This document shows, one piece after another, positions 28,534 through 38,474 of a stretch of DNA of 64,000 nt; position 1 is the stretch's first letter, and every line of letters starts with the position of its first letter. The notes beneath the pieces were generated by a model that saw nothing but the letters and a program-made list of their open reading frames with translations, ran no database searches and was not told the DNA's origin. Made by a program: the position numbers and the translations under genes. Source of the stretch: Nitrospira sp. SG-bin2 (lineage in GTDB: Bacteria > Nitrospirota > Nitrospiria > Nitrospirales > Nitrospiraceae). The stretch covers positions 11,336 to 75,335 of the forward strand of contig LVWT01000015.1 in assembly GCA_002083405.1 (NCBI GenBank), given 5' to 3'.

Positions 28534-29754
28534 TTACAACGCGATTTCTCGAATCCGGTGATTGAATGTATCTGCGATGACAAGATGCCCGGCTCCATCT
28601 ACGATGATGCCGAAGGGGTAATTGAGACTGGCGCTCAACGCTGCCCCCCCGTCTCCACCATACCCGGTCGTCCCTATTCCTGCCACTCGTTCGAGCAGGC
28701 CGGTCGTGGAGTCCCACCGGCGAACCAGGTGGTTGTCGGAATCCGTAATGTAGAGATTCCCCTGCCGGTCCACCGCCACGCCGGACGGTCTGGACAGGCT
28801 GGCTGACGGCGATTCTACATCGCCCTGATACCGGTACTCGCCGCCATCCCCCGCGACGGTTCTGATACGTCCGCTGACAGAATCGATCGCGCGAATCCTC
28901 CCATTGAAGGTATCAGCGATAAAGAGCGTGCCATCTTCCGCAAGCGCCAGACTGCTCGGCCCGGACAGCGCCGCCTCTGTTGCAGGAATCCCGTCTCCGT
29001 TGTACGCGGACGCTCCAGTTCCGGCGACCGTGCGGATAGACCCGGTTTCCAGATCGATCGCCCGCACACGGTTGTTGCTCTGATCAGCCACGTACAGGAT
29101 ACCCGCATTACTCACGGCCAGCGCCGTTGGTTCATTCAACGCTGCCGCAGCGGCCGGGCCCCCGTCGCCGCCATACCGGGGTTGACCGGTACCGGCAATG
29201 GTGACGATGGTTCCTGTGCCGGCTTCGACACGGCGCACTCGATGGTTCATGGTATCGGCGATATAGAGATGCCCCTGCCGGTCCACGGCAACCGCCGTTG
29301 GAAAATTCAGACAGGCCTCGATAGCCGGCCCGCCATCGCCGCTGAATCTCTTCTTCGCTGCCTCCCCGTTGATGAGATATCGAACGGTCCCGCTCACATC
29401 CGCCTGCTGCCGATACTTCTGCGTGGCCGCCTGGCCAGCATCGGCAAAGGGATCGTCCTCGATCAACGGCAGCGCGGCCGTGTCCTGGCGAGCAGGTGCC
29501 GGATCGCGCATGCCTCCAGCCATACCGGCGACTGTCGAGATAATCCCTGTCTCCCGATCGATCCTCCGGATGACGTGATTTTCAGAATCGGCGATGAGCA
29601 CGTGACCGTGCGCATCGATTGCCGTTCCCTTCGGTTCATTCAGTGCCGCACGAACAGCAGACCCGCCGTCGCCTGCATACTCAGGCTCGCCGTTTCCGGC
29701 AAGGGTTTCAATGATCCCTATGCGAAGACCCGTCGCCATCATCGACACCATCAC
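28534..29754 (-). CDS. NHL-repeat beta-propeller protein
   Basis: The 406-residue protein is built from about six NHL-type repeats, each with a (Y)xGDGGPAxxAxLxxPxxxAVDxxGxLYIADTxNxRxRxI consensus, for example YIADTMNHRVRRVEAGTGTI and YVADQSNNRVRAIDLETGSI. Such propellers bind partners or polysaccharides. No signal peptide is evident, so it is likely cytoplasmic unless the start is misplaced. It sits between leuB (3 bases away) and asd in an otherwise biosynthetic series, which is unusual. Confidence 0.88.
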   Translation of the reverse strand: MMVSMMATGLRIGIIETLAGNGEPEYAGDGGSAVRAALNEPKGTAIDAHGHVLIADSENHVIRRIDRETGIISTVAGMAGGMRDPAPARQDTAALPLIEDDPFADAGQAATQKYRQQADVSGTVRYLINGEAAKKRFSGDGGPAIEACLNFPTAVAVDRQGHLYIADTMNHRVRRVEAGTGTIVTIAGTGQPRYGGDGGPAAAAALNEPTALAVSNAGILYVADQSNNRVRAIDLETGSIRTVAGTGASAYNGDGIPATEAALSGPSSLALAEDGTLFIADTFNGRIRAIDSVSGRIRTVAGDGGEYRYQGDVESPSASLSRPSGVAVDRQGNLYITDSDNHLVRRWDSTTGLLERVAGIGTTGYGGDGGAALSASLNYPFGIIVDGAGHLVIADTFNHRIREIAL

Positions 29755-29757
29755 TTG

Positions 29758-30831
29758 TTAGCTGAGATTGCGAAGGATCGCATCTCCCATCTCGGTCGTC
29801 CCGACGATCCGGGCACCGGGGCTTTGAATATCTTTGGTCCGATACCCGAGGTCGAGCGTTTTCACGATAGCCTGTTCAATGGCCGCCGCTTCCTTCTCCA
29901 GCTGAAACGCATAGGACAGCATCATGGCCGCCGAAGCAATCGTCGCGATGGGATTAGCGATATTCTTCCCCGCAATATCCGGGGCACTGCCATGGATCGG
30001 CTCGAACAGGCCGACCTTGGCGCCAACACTGGCGGACGGCAACATCCCGATTGAGCCCGTCAGCATCGCCGCCTCGTCGCTGAGAATGTCTCCGAACATG
30101 TTGTTGCACAGAAGCACATCGAACTGGCGCGGATTGCGCACCAACTGCATCGCGGCATTGTCCACATAGATATGCCCCAGCTCGACATCGGAATACGAGG
30201 CATGGACCTCGATCACCACCTTGCGCCATAACTCGGACGATTCCAGGACGTTGGCCTTGTCCACCGACGTGACCTTTTTCCTCCGTTTTCGCGCAGCCTC
30301 GAAAGCCACCTTGGCAATCCGCCTGACCTCTTCCGTCGTGTAGACCTCCGTATTGATGCCCCGCTCTTCGCCGTTTGGTAATTTCTCAATGCCCTTGGGC
30401 TTGCCGAAATAAATTCCGCCTGTGAGTTCCCTGATCACGAGGATATCAATCCCCTCAATCACTTCAGGCTTCAGCGTGGAGGCGTCGATGAGATTGGGAT
30501 ACACCTTGGCCGGACGAAGGTTCGCATAAAGCCCCAAGGCCTCCCGGATTCCGAGCAACGCGCGTTCCGGTCTGAGCGTGTAATCAAGCCCCTCCCACTT
30601 GGGGCCTCCCACCGCCCCCAGCAAGACCGCATCGCTTTGTTTCGCAAGCGCTAGCGTGTCATTGGGCAACGGAACCCCCGCCTTGTCGATCGCCTGTCCG
30701 CCGATATCGGCAGACACGAACTGAAACGTATGGTGATACAACTCCCCGATCGCTTTCAAAATCTTCACCGCTTCGGGAACAATTTCTCGCCCCACACCGT
30801 CACCGGCCAATACCGCAATTTTCGCGTCCAC
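29758..30831 (-). CDS. leuB: 3-isopropylmalate dehydrogenase
   Basis: The start is a GTG at 30831, about six bases after GGGAGGG, giving 357 residues; an ATG seven codons upstream overlaps that site. Motifs are [33 protein letters not shown], the substrate-binding Arg run [20 protein letters not shown], and the metal-binding [20 protein letters not shown]. It oxidatively decarboxylates 3-isopropylmalate in leucine synthesis. It is downstream of leuA and a cupin gene; leuCD are not in the window. Confidence 0.96.
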   Translation of the reverse strand: MDAKIAVLAGDGVGREIVPEAVKILKAIGELYHHTFQFVSADIGGQAIDKAGVPLPNDTLALAKQSDAVLLGAVGGPKWEGLDYTLRPERALLGIREALGLYANLRPAKVYPNLIDASTLKPEVIEGIDILVIRELTGGIYFGKPKGIEKLPNGEERGINTEVYTTEEVRRIAKVAFEAARKRRKKVTSVDKANVLESSELWRKVVIEVHASYSDVELGHIYVDNAAMQLVRNPRQFDVLLCNNMFGDILSDEAAMLTGSIGMLPSASVGAKVGLFEPIHGSAPDIAGKNIANPIATIASAAMMLSYAFQLEKEAAAIEQAIVKTLDLGYRTKDIQSPGARIVGTTEMGDAILRNLS

Positions 30832-30858
30832 GCTTCCCTCCCTCTTCCTCATTTCGAT

Positions 30859-30973
30859 GCGGGCTGCTCAGAAGCCATTTACTGCGCGCATGCACCGAGC
30901 ACAGTCCTCGATATCATCACACAATTAATCCGAGTGCGCGGTGCGCGAGCACGAAGGGCTCTGAGCAGCCCGC
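30859..30973. repeat. 115-bp palindromic element with 14-bp terminal inverted repeats
   Basis: Perfect 14-base arms (GCGGGCTGCTCAGA at 30859-30872 and its complement at 30960-30973) enclose an imperfectly palindromic interior. It fills the gap between leuB and the cupin gene. The arms share the GGCTGCT core with the element at 32968-33156, suggesting one family of miniature repeats. Confidence 0.6.
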
Positions 30974-31335
30974 TACTCCAACACCGTTTCATCTTCGATC
31001 CGCCAGGCGGGATCGACCAGACACAGAAACTCAACATCCACAGCTCCACTGTTTTCGAGCGACTGCTGCCCTCCGGGCGGGACATAGATCGTCGTTCCGG
31101 CTTCAATCGTCGTCACACAATCATCGATCGTAAAGCGTCCCTGCCCGGCAATGAAGTAATAGACCTCGGACGAGGTCAGAATATGCCGCTTCGACCGTTG
31201 GCCGGAAGGTAACACCCCGTGCGCAAGGCTATACCCCAGCTTCAGTTGGTGTGTAGTCGGGTGGAAGATCTCCCGCAGGCGCGTCAGATCACCGGCCAGA
31301 AATTCCGGACGATCCGCCAGCGTCACCTTGAACAC
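30973..31335 (-). CDS. cupin-domain protein
   Basis: The 120-residue single-domain cupin has motif 1 in KRHILTSSEVYYFIAGQGRF (His/Glu metal ligands) and motif 2 in VPPGGQQSLENSGAVDVEFL. The second His of motif 2 is replaced by Gln (PPGGQQ). Substrate and function are unknown. It lies between leuA and leuB on the same strand, so it may be co-expressed with leucine genes. Confidence 0.85.
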   Translation of the reverse strand: MFKVTLADRPEFLAGDLTRLREIFHPTTHQLKLGYSLAHGVLPSGQRSKRHILTSSEVYYFIAGQGRFTIDDCVTTIEAGTTIYVPPGGQQSLENSGAVDVEFLCLVDPAWRIEDETVLE

Positions 31336-31400
31336 GCACCACCCCCCCCTTCAGTCGAACAGGCGCCTCGGAAGAGGAAACTGTACCGTGGTGGTGCGCG

Positions 31401-32948
31401 TCAAATCAAGTTCACCTTCTGCTCACCTTGAGCTTGTTTTGTCGCCAGATACGCCAGTTTGTTCAATGCGCTCAAATAGGCGCGAGCCGAGGCCGTGATG
31501 ATATCAGTATCGGCTCCATGCCCCGAAACCGTCCGGCCGTCTTCCTGGACCCGCACCGAGACCTCGCCCTGCGCGTCGGTTCCGCCGGTGATCGCCTTCA
31601 CCACATACATCAGCAACGTGCTCTTTGTCTGCGTGATCGCGGCAATGGTGCGATAGACGGCATCCACCGGCCCGTCGCCGGTCCCGGTCTGGAGCACGGG
31701 CTTCCCGTCGATTTCCAGTTCGACCGTGGCCGTCGGGACTTGATCCGTTCCGCTCGAAATATGCATGGACCTCAGAATGATCCGCTCCGCCATCTTAGCC
31801 AATTCTTCCGACACAATGACTTCGAGGTCTTCTTCGAAGATTTCCTTCTTTTGATCGGCAAGCTTCTTGAACCGTTCGAACGCATGGTTGATCTCGTCTT
31901 CCGTCAGCGTGTACCCCAATTCGACCAACCGCTGCCGAAATGCGTGCCGGCCGGACAACTTGCCCATCACCATCTTGCTCTCGACGAGGCCGACCGACTC
32001 CGGCCTCATAATTTCGTAGGTTGTTTTGTCTTTAAGCAGACCATCCTGGTGAATGCCGGAGGTATGCGCAAACGCGTTGGCGCCCACGATGGCTTTGTTC
32101 GGCTGCACGACCATGCCCGTGATCTTGCTGACCAGACGGCTGGCTTTGGCAATCTCTTCGGTCCGGATCTTGGTGTCGGCGCCATAGAAGTCCTTTCTCG
32201 TTCGAAGCCCCATGACGATTTCTTCCAACGAGGTATTGCCCGCGCGCTCTCCGATTCCGTTGATCGTGCACTCTACCTGCCCGGCCCCATTGACGATGGC
32301 CGCCAGGCTGTTGGCCACGGCGACACCCAAATCGTTGTGGCAATGGACTGAGATGACCGCCTGCTTGGCATTGGGCACCTTGTCGCAAATCCCCTTGATC
32401 AACGCGCCGAACTCTTGCGGAACCGCATAGCCGACCGTATCGGGGATATTCACGGTGCCGGCCCCGGCCGCGATAACGGCTTCAATAACCTCGTACAAAT
32501 AGGCCGGATCGGAACGGCTGGCATCCATCGGCGAGAACTCCACGTCGTCGACATAGCCCCGCGCCCGCTGGACCATCTCGACCGCGCGCTGCTTGGCCTC
32601 CTCGCGGGTCATCCGAAACTGATGTTTCAAGTGAATGTCCGAGGTTGAGAGGAACGTATGGATGCGGACCTTCGGCGCCCCTTTCAATGCTTCCCAGGCC
32701 CGATCGATATCTTCCGGACGAGCCCGCGCCAGGCTGCAAATCGTCGGCCCGTCCACCTCCTGAGCGATACGCCGCACGGCTTCAAAATCACCGGGCGAAC
32801 TGTACGCAAACCCCGCTTCGATGATATCGACGCCGAGACGCGCCAGTTGCTTGGCGACCATGACTTTCTCTTCTACATTCATACTGGCGCCCGGCGACTG
32901 CTCGCCGTCGCGCAACGTCGTATCGAAAATCCGTATCATCCGCGTCAT
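31401..32948 (-). CDS. leuA: 2-isopropylmalate synthase
   Basis: The 515-residue enzyme condenses acetyl-CoA with 2-ketoisovalerate. [15 protein letters not shown] (residues 9-23) carries the metal-binding Asp, and [19 protein letters not shown] the HxH ligands. [16 protein letters not shown] is the second family signature, and the C-terminal LeuA regulatory domain (about 390-515) provides leucine feedback. Upstream is a complete T-box leader with a CUC specifier, so expression should respond to uncharged tRNA-Leu. Confidence 0.97.
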   Translation of the reverse strand: MTRMIRIFDTTLRDGEQSPGASMNVEEKVMVAKQLARLGVDIIEAGFAYSSPGDFEAVRRIAQEVDGPTICSLARARPEDIDRAWEALKGAPKVRIHTFLSTSDIHLKHQFRMTREEAKQRAVEMVQRARGYVDDVEFSPMDASRSDPAYLYEVIEAVIAAGAGTVNIPDTVGYAVPQEFGALIKGICDKVPNAKQAVISVHCHNDLGVAVANSLAAIVNGAGQVECTINGIGERAGNTSLEEIVMGLRTRKDFYGADTKIRTEEIAKASRLVSKITGMVVQPNKAIVGANAFAHTSGIHQDGLLKDKTTYEIMRPESVGLVESKMVMGKLSGRHAFRQRLVELGYTLTEDEINHAFERFKKLADQKKEIFEEDLEVIVSEELAKMAERIILRSMHISSGTDQVPTATVELEIDGKPVLQTGTGDGPVDAVYRTIAAITQTKSTLLMYVVKAITGGTDAQGEVSVRVQEDGRTVSGHGADTDIITASARAYLSALNKLAYLATKQAQGEQKVNLI

Positions 32949-32967
32949 GACTGACCTCCAATCACAA

Positions 32968-33156
32968 GCTGCTCAAAAAGTCCTTCCAGCAAGGCCGCAA
33001 GGAGTGAGAACCCCGAGGAGGTACATACCAAGCTTCGCTTGAACCGCTCGCTTCGATCACATGCGAGCGGATAAGTACCTTTCCTCCAGGAACCAACTCC
33101 CCTCCATTGAGGGGTTCGAACGACTGAGAACGCAGCGGGAAGGCTTTTTCAGCAGC
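32968..33156. repeat. MITE-like palindromic element between T-box and leuA
   Basis: Terminal arms GCTGCTCAAAAAG (32968-32980) and the complement of GCTGCTGAAAAAG (33144-33156) differ at one base. Interior arms continue imperfectly, with an inner hairpin CCGCTCGC/GCGAGCGG. The 189-bp unit has no ORF of significance, so it is a non-autonomous repeat. It starts just after the T-box terminator U-run. Confidence 0.65.
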
Positions 33157-33160
33157 TTGC

Positions 33161-33205
33161 AAAAACACAAAAGCCCTCATCCCTCATAAGTCAGGGACGA
33201 AGGCT
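33161..33205 (-). terminator. T-box-controlled intrinsic terminator
   Basis: A 13-bp stem (AGCCUUCGUCCCU with AGGGAUGAGGGCU, two G-U pairs), an 8-base loop and a UUUGUGUUUUU tail. Its 5' strand includes CUUCGUCCCU, the same bases used by the T-box antiterminator, so the two structures exclude each other. Confidence 0.92.
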
Positions 33206-33420
33206 CGACGCACTTCGTGGTACCACCCTGTTTCAGCTCCAAACAACTCGACGTTGTTCAGAACCCTTCATTCAGCCCGTCACGTGGGCAACACGGAATC
33301 CACGACTCAGGGTTCATGGATTCAGGCTCGGAGGCGAGTTCGGCAATACCTAGGCTGGTTCGCACCGTCCACCAGCTCTCTCATATCCAGGCGCTTTGCC
33401 TACTACTCCTCGTCACAGCC
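33161..33420 (-). promoter_or_regulatory. leucine T-box leader of leuA
   Basis: Read on the minus strand, stem I has GAGG-AGUAGUA-GGC pairing with GCC-GAACUCG-CCUC. The specifier is CUC (Leu) at 33338-33336 and the AGUA/GAA S-turn faces it. Distally, AGAGAGCUGG (33381 onward) and GUGCGAACCAGC are the canonical T-box loop motifs. A GAAUCCA/UGGAUUC stem follows. The T-box AGGGUGGUACCACG lies at 33229-33216, with UGGU suiting an ACCA tRNA end. The antiterminator pairs CAGGG with CCCUG and ACGAAG with CUUCGU around the bulge. All core elements are present. Confidence 0.93.
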
Positions 33421-33461
33421 GCTCAAAACTTCTCTCGCGCCCACTCCCATACCGGACGATT

Positions 33462-34268
33462 CTACGGTTTCGGCTCAAGCGACGGCACTTCTGTTTTCGC
33501 CGGGCCTTTCTTCCCCATCGCCTGCGCAACCAGCCAGAATAAGCGCTCAACCGGCCCCATCAATGCATAGCCGGCAAAGATCATGAATAGCATAACCTGG
33601 GGCCAGGCCGCCACCATCATCAACGTGAGGATGCCCCAGACCAGATAGGTAATCTGCTGGTGTCCCTTGAATTTGAGGTCTTTGAAACTGCGGTACTTGA
33701 TCGTACTGACCATCAGGAACGACAGCGCCAGGGTGATGATCAGAACGAAAACCGGCTTGACGTCCGCTCCCATTCGAACGGTGTAGTGATCGAATACGAC
33801 CAGCGACGCCACGACTCCAGCCGCCGCTGGAATGGCCAGACCGGTAAAGTACTTGCCGTCGGACTGGGTCACGGTCGAATTGAACCGGGCCAGCCGCACC
33901 GCGCCCATTGCCACATAGGCGAACATAACCGCCACCCCGAATGATCCCTGCCCGCTCAACGCCCAGGAATAGAGCAGAAGTCCCGGAGCGACCCCGAACG
34001 ATACGACGTCAGAAAGCGAATCATACTCCAGCCCGAAATGGCTCGTGCTGTTGGTCAATCTGGCCGACTTGCCGTCGAGGACATCGAACACCATCGCGAC
34101 AAGAATGGCGATGGCCGCCATCAGGTAGTCGCCGTTGAATACCGAGAGAATCGCATAGACTCCGCACAACAAATTACCGGTCGTGAAAAGATTGGGGATC
34201 AGATGCATGGCGGCCTTGCGCTGCTTACTGTCTTTGGCGAACGAGTTTTTGAACGCAGCGGTTTTCAT
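33462..34268 (-). CDS. pssA: CDP-diacylglycerol--serine O-phosphatidyltransferase
   Basis: The 268-residue membrane enzyme carries the CDP-alcohol phosphotransferase motif DGxxARx8GxxxDxxxD, seen as DGKSAR, G and two Asp in DVLDGKSARLTNSTSHFG followed by LEYDSLSD. Eight or so hydrophobic helices follow. It makes phosphatidylserine from CDP-diacylglycerol and serine. The start at 34268 overlaps the psd stop (ATGA); a far longer in-frame extension runs antisense-like through psd and is rejected. Confidence 0.95.
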   Translation of the reverse strand: MKTAAFKNSFAKDSKQRKAAMHLIPNLFTTGNLLCGVYAILSVFNGDYLMAAIAILVAMVFDVLDGKSARLTNSTSHFGLEYDSLSDVVSFGVAPGLLLYSWALSGQGSFGVAVMFAYVAMGAVRLARFNSTVTQSDGKYFTGLAIPAAAGVVASLVVFDHYTVRMGADVKPVFVLIITLALSFLMVSTIKYRSFKDLKFKGHQQITYLVWGILTLMMVAAWPQVMLFMIFAGYALMGPVERLFWLVAQAMGKKGPAKTEVPSLEPKP

Positions 34269-34915
34269 CGCAGCTCTCCTATGACGGTTTCTCCGCCTTT
34301 CACATGATCGCCGATGGCCACGCGCAGGCTCGTGCCGATCGGAAGGAACGTGTCCATTCGTGACCCGAACCGGATCAATCCGAACCGTTCGCCCCTCACC
34401 GCCGGGTCCTTGGGTGACGCCCAACAGACGATGCGCCGGGCAATCAGCCCAGCCACTTGCACGCACAACACCTTGATACCCTCGGTCGTACGAATCATCA
34501 GCGCATTCTGCTCGTTTCGCAGCGTCGCTTCCGGCCTGCTGGCAACCAAAAACGCCCCCGGCTGATATTGAACATCTTCGACCGTCCCATCGCAGGGCAT
34601 CCGGTTGATGTGCACATTGAACACGTTCAAGAATATCGTCACGCGAACCGCACGATCCTTCAGATACCTGGGCTCGAATTCCTCCTCGATGGCGATGACT
34701 TTCCCATCGCCGGAAGCCACGACGAGGTGCGGATCCTTGGGAATCACCCTGGCCGGATTGCGGAAGAACCACGCGACAAAGATCGTGAGCAGCGCTGCCC
34801 CGACTGCCGGGACCACCCAGCCCAGCCAACCTGTCAACAGTGTAACGCCGGCAGGAACCGCGATGAAAGGAATTCCTTCTTTGGCGAACGGGACGCCAAC
34901 GGCACGATCGACCAC
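34265..34915 (-). CDS. psd: phosphatidylserine decarboxylase
   Basis: The 216-residue proenzyme is of the short Psd type. It has a membrane-associated N terminus (residues 15-50), NVFNVHINRMPCDG, and the self-cleavage site Gly-Ser in IRFGSRMDTFLP near the C terminus, which yields the pyruvoyl alpha chain. It converts phosphatidylserine to phosphatidylethanolamine right after PssA. psd and pssA overlap by four bases. Confidence 0.95.
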   Translation of the reverse strand: MVDRAVGVPFAKEGIPFIAVPAGVTLLTGWLGWVVPAVGAALLTIFVAWFFRNPARVIPKDPHLVVASGDGKVIAIEEEFEPRYLKDRAVRVTIFLNVFNVHINRMPCDGTVEDVQYQPGAFLVASRPEATLRNEQNALMIRTTEGIKVLCVQVAGLIARRIVCWASPKDPAVRGERFGLIRFGSRMDTFLPIGTSLRVAIGDHVKGGETVIGELR

Positions 34916-35051
34916 GATACCTCCTGCGAAAAAGAAGGCCGGTCGGATGATTCACATGGGAGACCGGCAAGAACCGCAGCTCACGGCGCGACCCACTTCC
35001 GCCAGTGTATACGAGAGCTGTCGAACAAACCACTCAAGATCTATTATGCCG

Positions 35052-36089
<1,038 letters not shown>

Positions 36090-36124
36090 CTATTCTTTAC
36101 CACTTGTATGACCCACGACCTTTG

Positions 36125-36643
36125 CTACTCGCGGGCGACCTTTTTGGTTTGCACGGAAACCGGACGAACCGGTTCGCGGGCCACGGCCACTCGACCGGTG
36201 CGGACCAATTCCTTAATCCCAAGAGGCTGCAGCAGATTGATGATCGCCTCAATCTTTTTGGGATCACCGGATACTTCAATCGTATAGGTGCCCGGTGTGG
36301 AGTCGATGACGTTGGCCCGGAAAATATCCACGATCCTCAGCGCTTCTGCCCGATCCGCATCCTTTGTGTGCACCTTGATGATGGCCGTTTCCCGAGAGAC
36401 AAATTCCGTCTCGTTCAGGTCTACTACTTTGATGACGTCGATCAGCTTGTTGAGTTGCTTGACGATCTGTTCAATGATCCGTTCATCGCCCGACGTCACG
36501 ATCGTCATCTGCGACATGGAGGGATCGAGTGTGGGGGCGACCGAAAGGCTCTCGATGTTGAACCCTCGTCCGCTGAATAGTCCCGCAACACGGGACAGGA
36601 CGCCGAACTTATTTTCAACCGTCACCGAAATAATGTGTTCCAT
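36125..36643 (-). CDS. ilvN: acetolactate synthase small subunit
   Basis: Start at 36643 (MEHIISVTVENKFGVLSRVA) gives 172 residues with the N-terminal ACT domain at residues 3-75 (GLFSGRGFNIESLSVAPT is the Val-binding loop) and the second ACT-like domain after 80. It activates IlvB and confers valine feedback. An upstream in-frame extension reads through a tandem heptamer repeat in the ilvB-ilvN spacer and is not used. Confidence 0.95.
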   Translation of the reverse strand: MEHIISVTVENKFGVLSRVAGLFSGRGFNIESLSVAPTLDPSMSQMTIVTSGDERIIEQIVKQLNKLIDVIKVVDLNETEFVSRETAIIKVHTKDADRAEALRIVDIFRANVIDSTPGTYTIEVSGDPKKIEAIINLLQPLGIKELVRTGRVAVAREPVRPVSVQTKKVARE

Positions 36644-36650
36644 CTCTCTC

Positions 36651-36678
36651 AGCACTGAGCACTGAGCACTCAGCACTT
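36651..36678. repeat. tandem heptamer repeat in the ilvB-ilvN spacer
   Basis: Four consecutive units AGCACTG, AGCACTG, AGCACTC and AGCACTT fill most of the 40-base gap between ilvB and ilvN. The ribosome site GAGAGAG for ilvN follows directly. Confidence 0.6.
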
Positions 36679-36683
36679 CCCTT

Positions 36684-38459
36684 CTATGCCGTCAATACCG
36701 TGTCTTTGTCTTGCGGCGTGACTTTCGTTCCACCGGCTTGCTTCTGCTTTAATTCCGGCGGATCCTCGAGAATCATCTCATGGTTACAGCCGCCGGCCGG
36801 GATCATCGGATAACAATTCTCAAACCGATAGGTCGGGACATCCACAATGACCGGTCCCTCAGTCTCTATAGCCGTTTTCAACACACTGTCGAGATCGGCC
36901 ACTTTATCAGCTCGTAATCCGACCGCGCCGTACGCTTCCGCCAACTTGACGAAATCCGGCGTGTTTTCGAGATCACTCGACGCATAGCGTCCGTTGTAGA
37001 ACAGGTCCTGCCACTGCCGCACCATGCCGTGGAATCGGTTGTTCAGAATGATGATTTTTACCGGCAGTTTGCTCACAACCGCCGTCGCCATCTCCTGCAT
37101 ATTCATTTGAATACTGCCGTCTCCGGCAATACAGAGGACAAGTCGATTACGGAAGGCAGCCTGTGCGCCCATGGCCGCGGGAAACCCGAACCCCATAGTC
37201 CCGAGACCGCCCGACGTCAACCAACGATTCGGTTTGGCCAGCTTGAAGTACTGGGCCGCCCACATCTGATGCTGCCCCACATCCGTCGAGACGATCGGGT
37301 CGCGATCCTTCGTCAGCTCATACAGCCGTTTCACCACCTGTTGCGGCTTAATCGGACCATCTTTCTCCTGTTGATAGGTCAGCGGATGCGCTTGCCGCCA
37401 GGCCTGAATCTGATCCCACCAGGGCTTCCGAAGCTCTTTTTGTTCGCCGTTTACCGTAGCGCGCAGAATCTGGTTCAACTCCCGGAGCACGGTTTTGCAG
37501 TCACCCACGATCGGAACATCGACGTGAATGTTCTTCCGGATGGATGTCGGATCGATGTCGATATGAATGATCTTGGCATGGGGGCAAAATTCCGAGACCT
37601 TGCCCGTCACCCGATCGTCGAATCGCGATCCGACCGCAATCACGAGATCGGAGTAATGCACCGCCATGTTCGCTTCGTAGGTCCCGTGCATGCCCATCAT
37701 CCCCAAAGAGAGCGGATGTTCGCCGGGAAAGGCACCGAGGCCCATCAGCGTCATATCGACGGGGATCTGCGTCATTTCGGCCAATTCGAGCAATTCTTGC
37801 GACGCACCGGAGAACACGACCCCGCCGCCCACGTAGAGGATCGGCTTCCTGGCTTTGGTAATCGCTTCAGCCGCCTGTTTGATTTGCCACTTATTACCCT
37901 CGTATGTCGGGTTATATCCGCGGATCGACACGGAATTCGGGTAGCTGAACTCCGCCTCTGCCATCGACACATCTTTGGGAATATCGACCAGGACCGGCCC
38001 GGGACGGCCGGTCGTGGCAATGTAGAAGGCTTCTTTGATGGTGGCAGCCAAATCGTTCACATCTTTGACCAGAAAGTTATACTTCGTGCAAGGCCGGCTC
38101 AAACCGACGTTGTCCGCCTCCTGAAACGCATCGTTTCCGATCAAGCTGGTCGGGACTTGCCCGCTGAAGCAGACCAACGGGACCGAATCCATATAGGCAT
38201 CGGCCAACGCAGTAATCACGTTGGTCATTCCAGGACCGGACGTCACGAGACACACGCCCGCCTTCCCGGTGGCCTTCGCATAGCCTTCGGCCATGTGGCC
38301 CGCCCCTTGTTCATGGCGTGTCAAAATAATCTCGATGTCCTTCTGTTGGTGAAGCGTGTCGAATATCTTCAGGACCACGCCGCCGGGAAGCGCAAACACG
38401 GTCTTGACCCCTTCCCGCTTCAGGCATTCGATAAAGATTTGAGCGCCGGTGAGTTTCAT
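36684..38459 (-). CDS. ilvB: acetolactate synthase large subunit
   Basis: The ATG at 38459 (MKLTGAQIFIECLKREGVKT) follows GGAGG by about seven bases and gives 591 residues. ThDP-enzyme features: the catalytic Glu-containing N domain (FALPGGVVLKIFD...LTRHEQGAGHMAEGYA), the FAD-binding middle domain and GDGSIQMNMQEMATAVVSKL as the ThDP/Mg motif. It makes acetolactate and acetohydroxybutyrate. It is the first gene of the ilvBNC series. Confidence 0.97.
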   Translation of the reverse strand: MKLTGAQIFIECLKREGVKTVFALPGGVVLKIFDTLHQQKDIEIILTRHEQGAGHMAEGYAKATGKAGVCLVTSGPGMTNVITALADAYMDSVPLVCFSGQVPTSLIGNDAFQEADNVGLSRPCTKYNFLVKDVNDLAATIKEAFYIATTGRPGPVLVDIPKDVSMAEAEFSYPNSVSIRGYNPTYEGNKWQIKQAAEAITKARKPILYVGGGVVFSGASQELLELAEMTQIPVDMTLMGLGAFPGEHPLSLGMMGMHGTYEANMAVHYSDLVIAVGSRFDDRVTGKVSEFCPHAKIIHIDIDPTSIRKNIHVDVPIVGDCKTVLRELNQILRATVNGEQKELRKPWWDQIQAWRQAHPLTYQQEKDGPIKPQQVVKRLYELTKDRDPIVSTDVGQHQMWAAQYFKLAKPNRWLTSGGLGTMGFGFPAAMGAQAAFRNRLVLCIAGDGSIQMNMQEMATAVVSKLPVKIIILNNRFHGMVRQWQDLFYNGRYASSDLENTPDFVKLAEAYGAVGLRADKVADLDSVLKTAIETEGPVIVDVPTYRFENCYPMIPAGGCNHEMILEDPPELKQKQAGGTKVTPQDKDTVLTA

Positions 38460-38474
38460 AACGGCTTCCTCCAA

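Noticed and set aside
28520..28717. In-frame extension of asd into the NHL gene
   Set aside because: No family match; the Rossmann motif must be near the N terminus, so the start at 28519 is used.
33105..33156. tRNA-like GGTTCGAA sequence next to the T-box
   Set aside because: The bases around it do not form acceptor or anticodon arms; they are the arm of a palindromic element.
34269..35033. In-frame N-terminal extension of pssA through psd
   Set aside because: It is out-of-register with the conserved start MKTAAFKNSF and lies over the psd gene in another frame; the ATGA overlap fixes the start at 34268.
36651..36678. CRISPR array
   Set aside because: The units are 7 bp, contiguous and without spacers.
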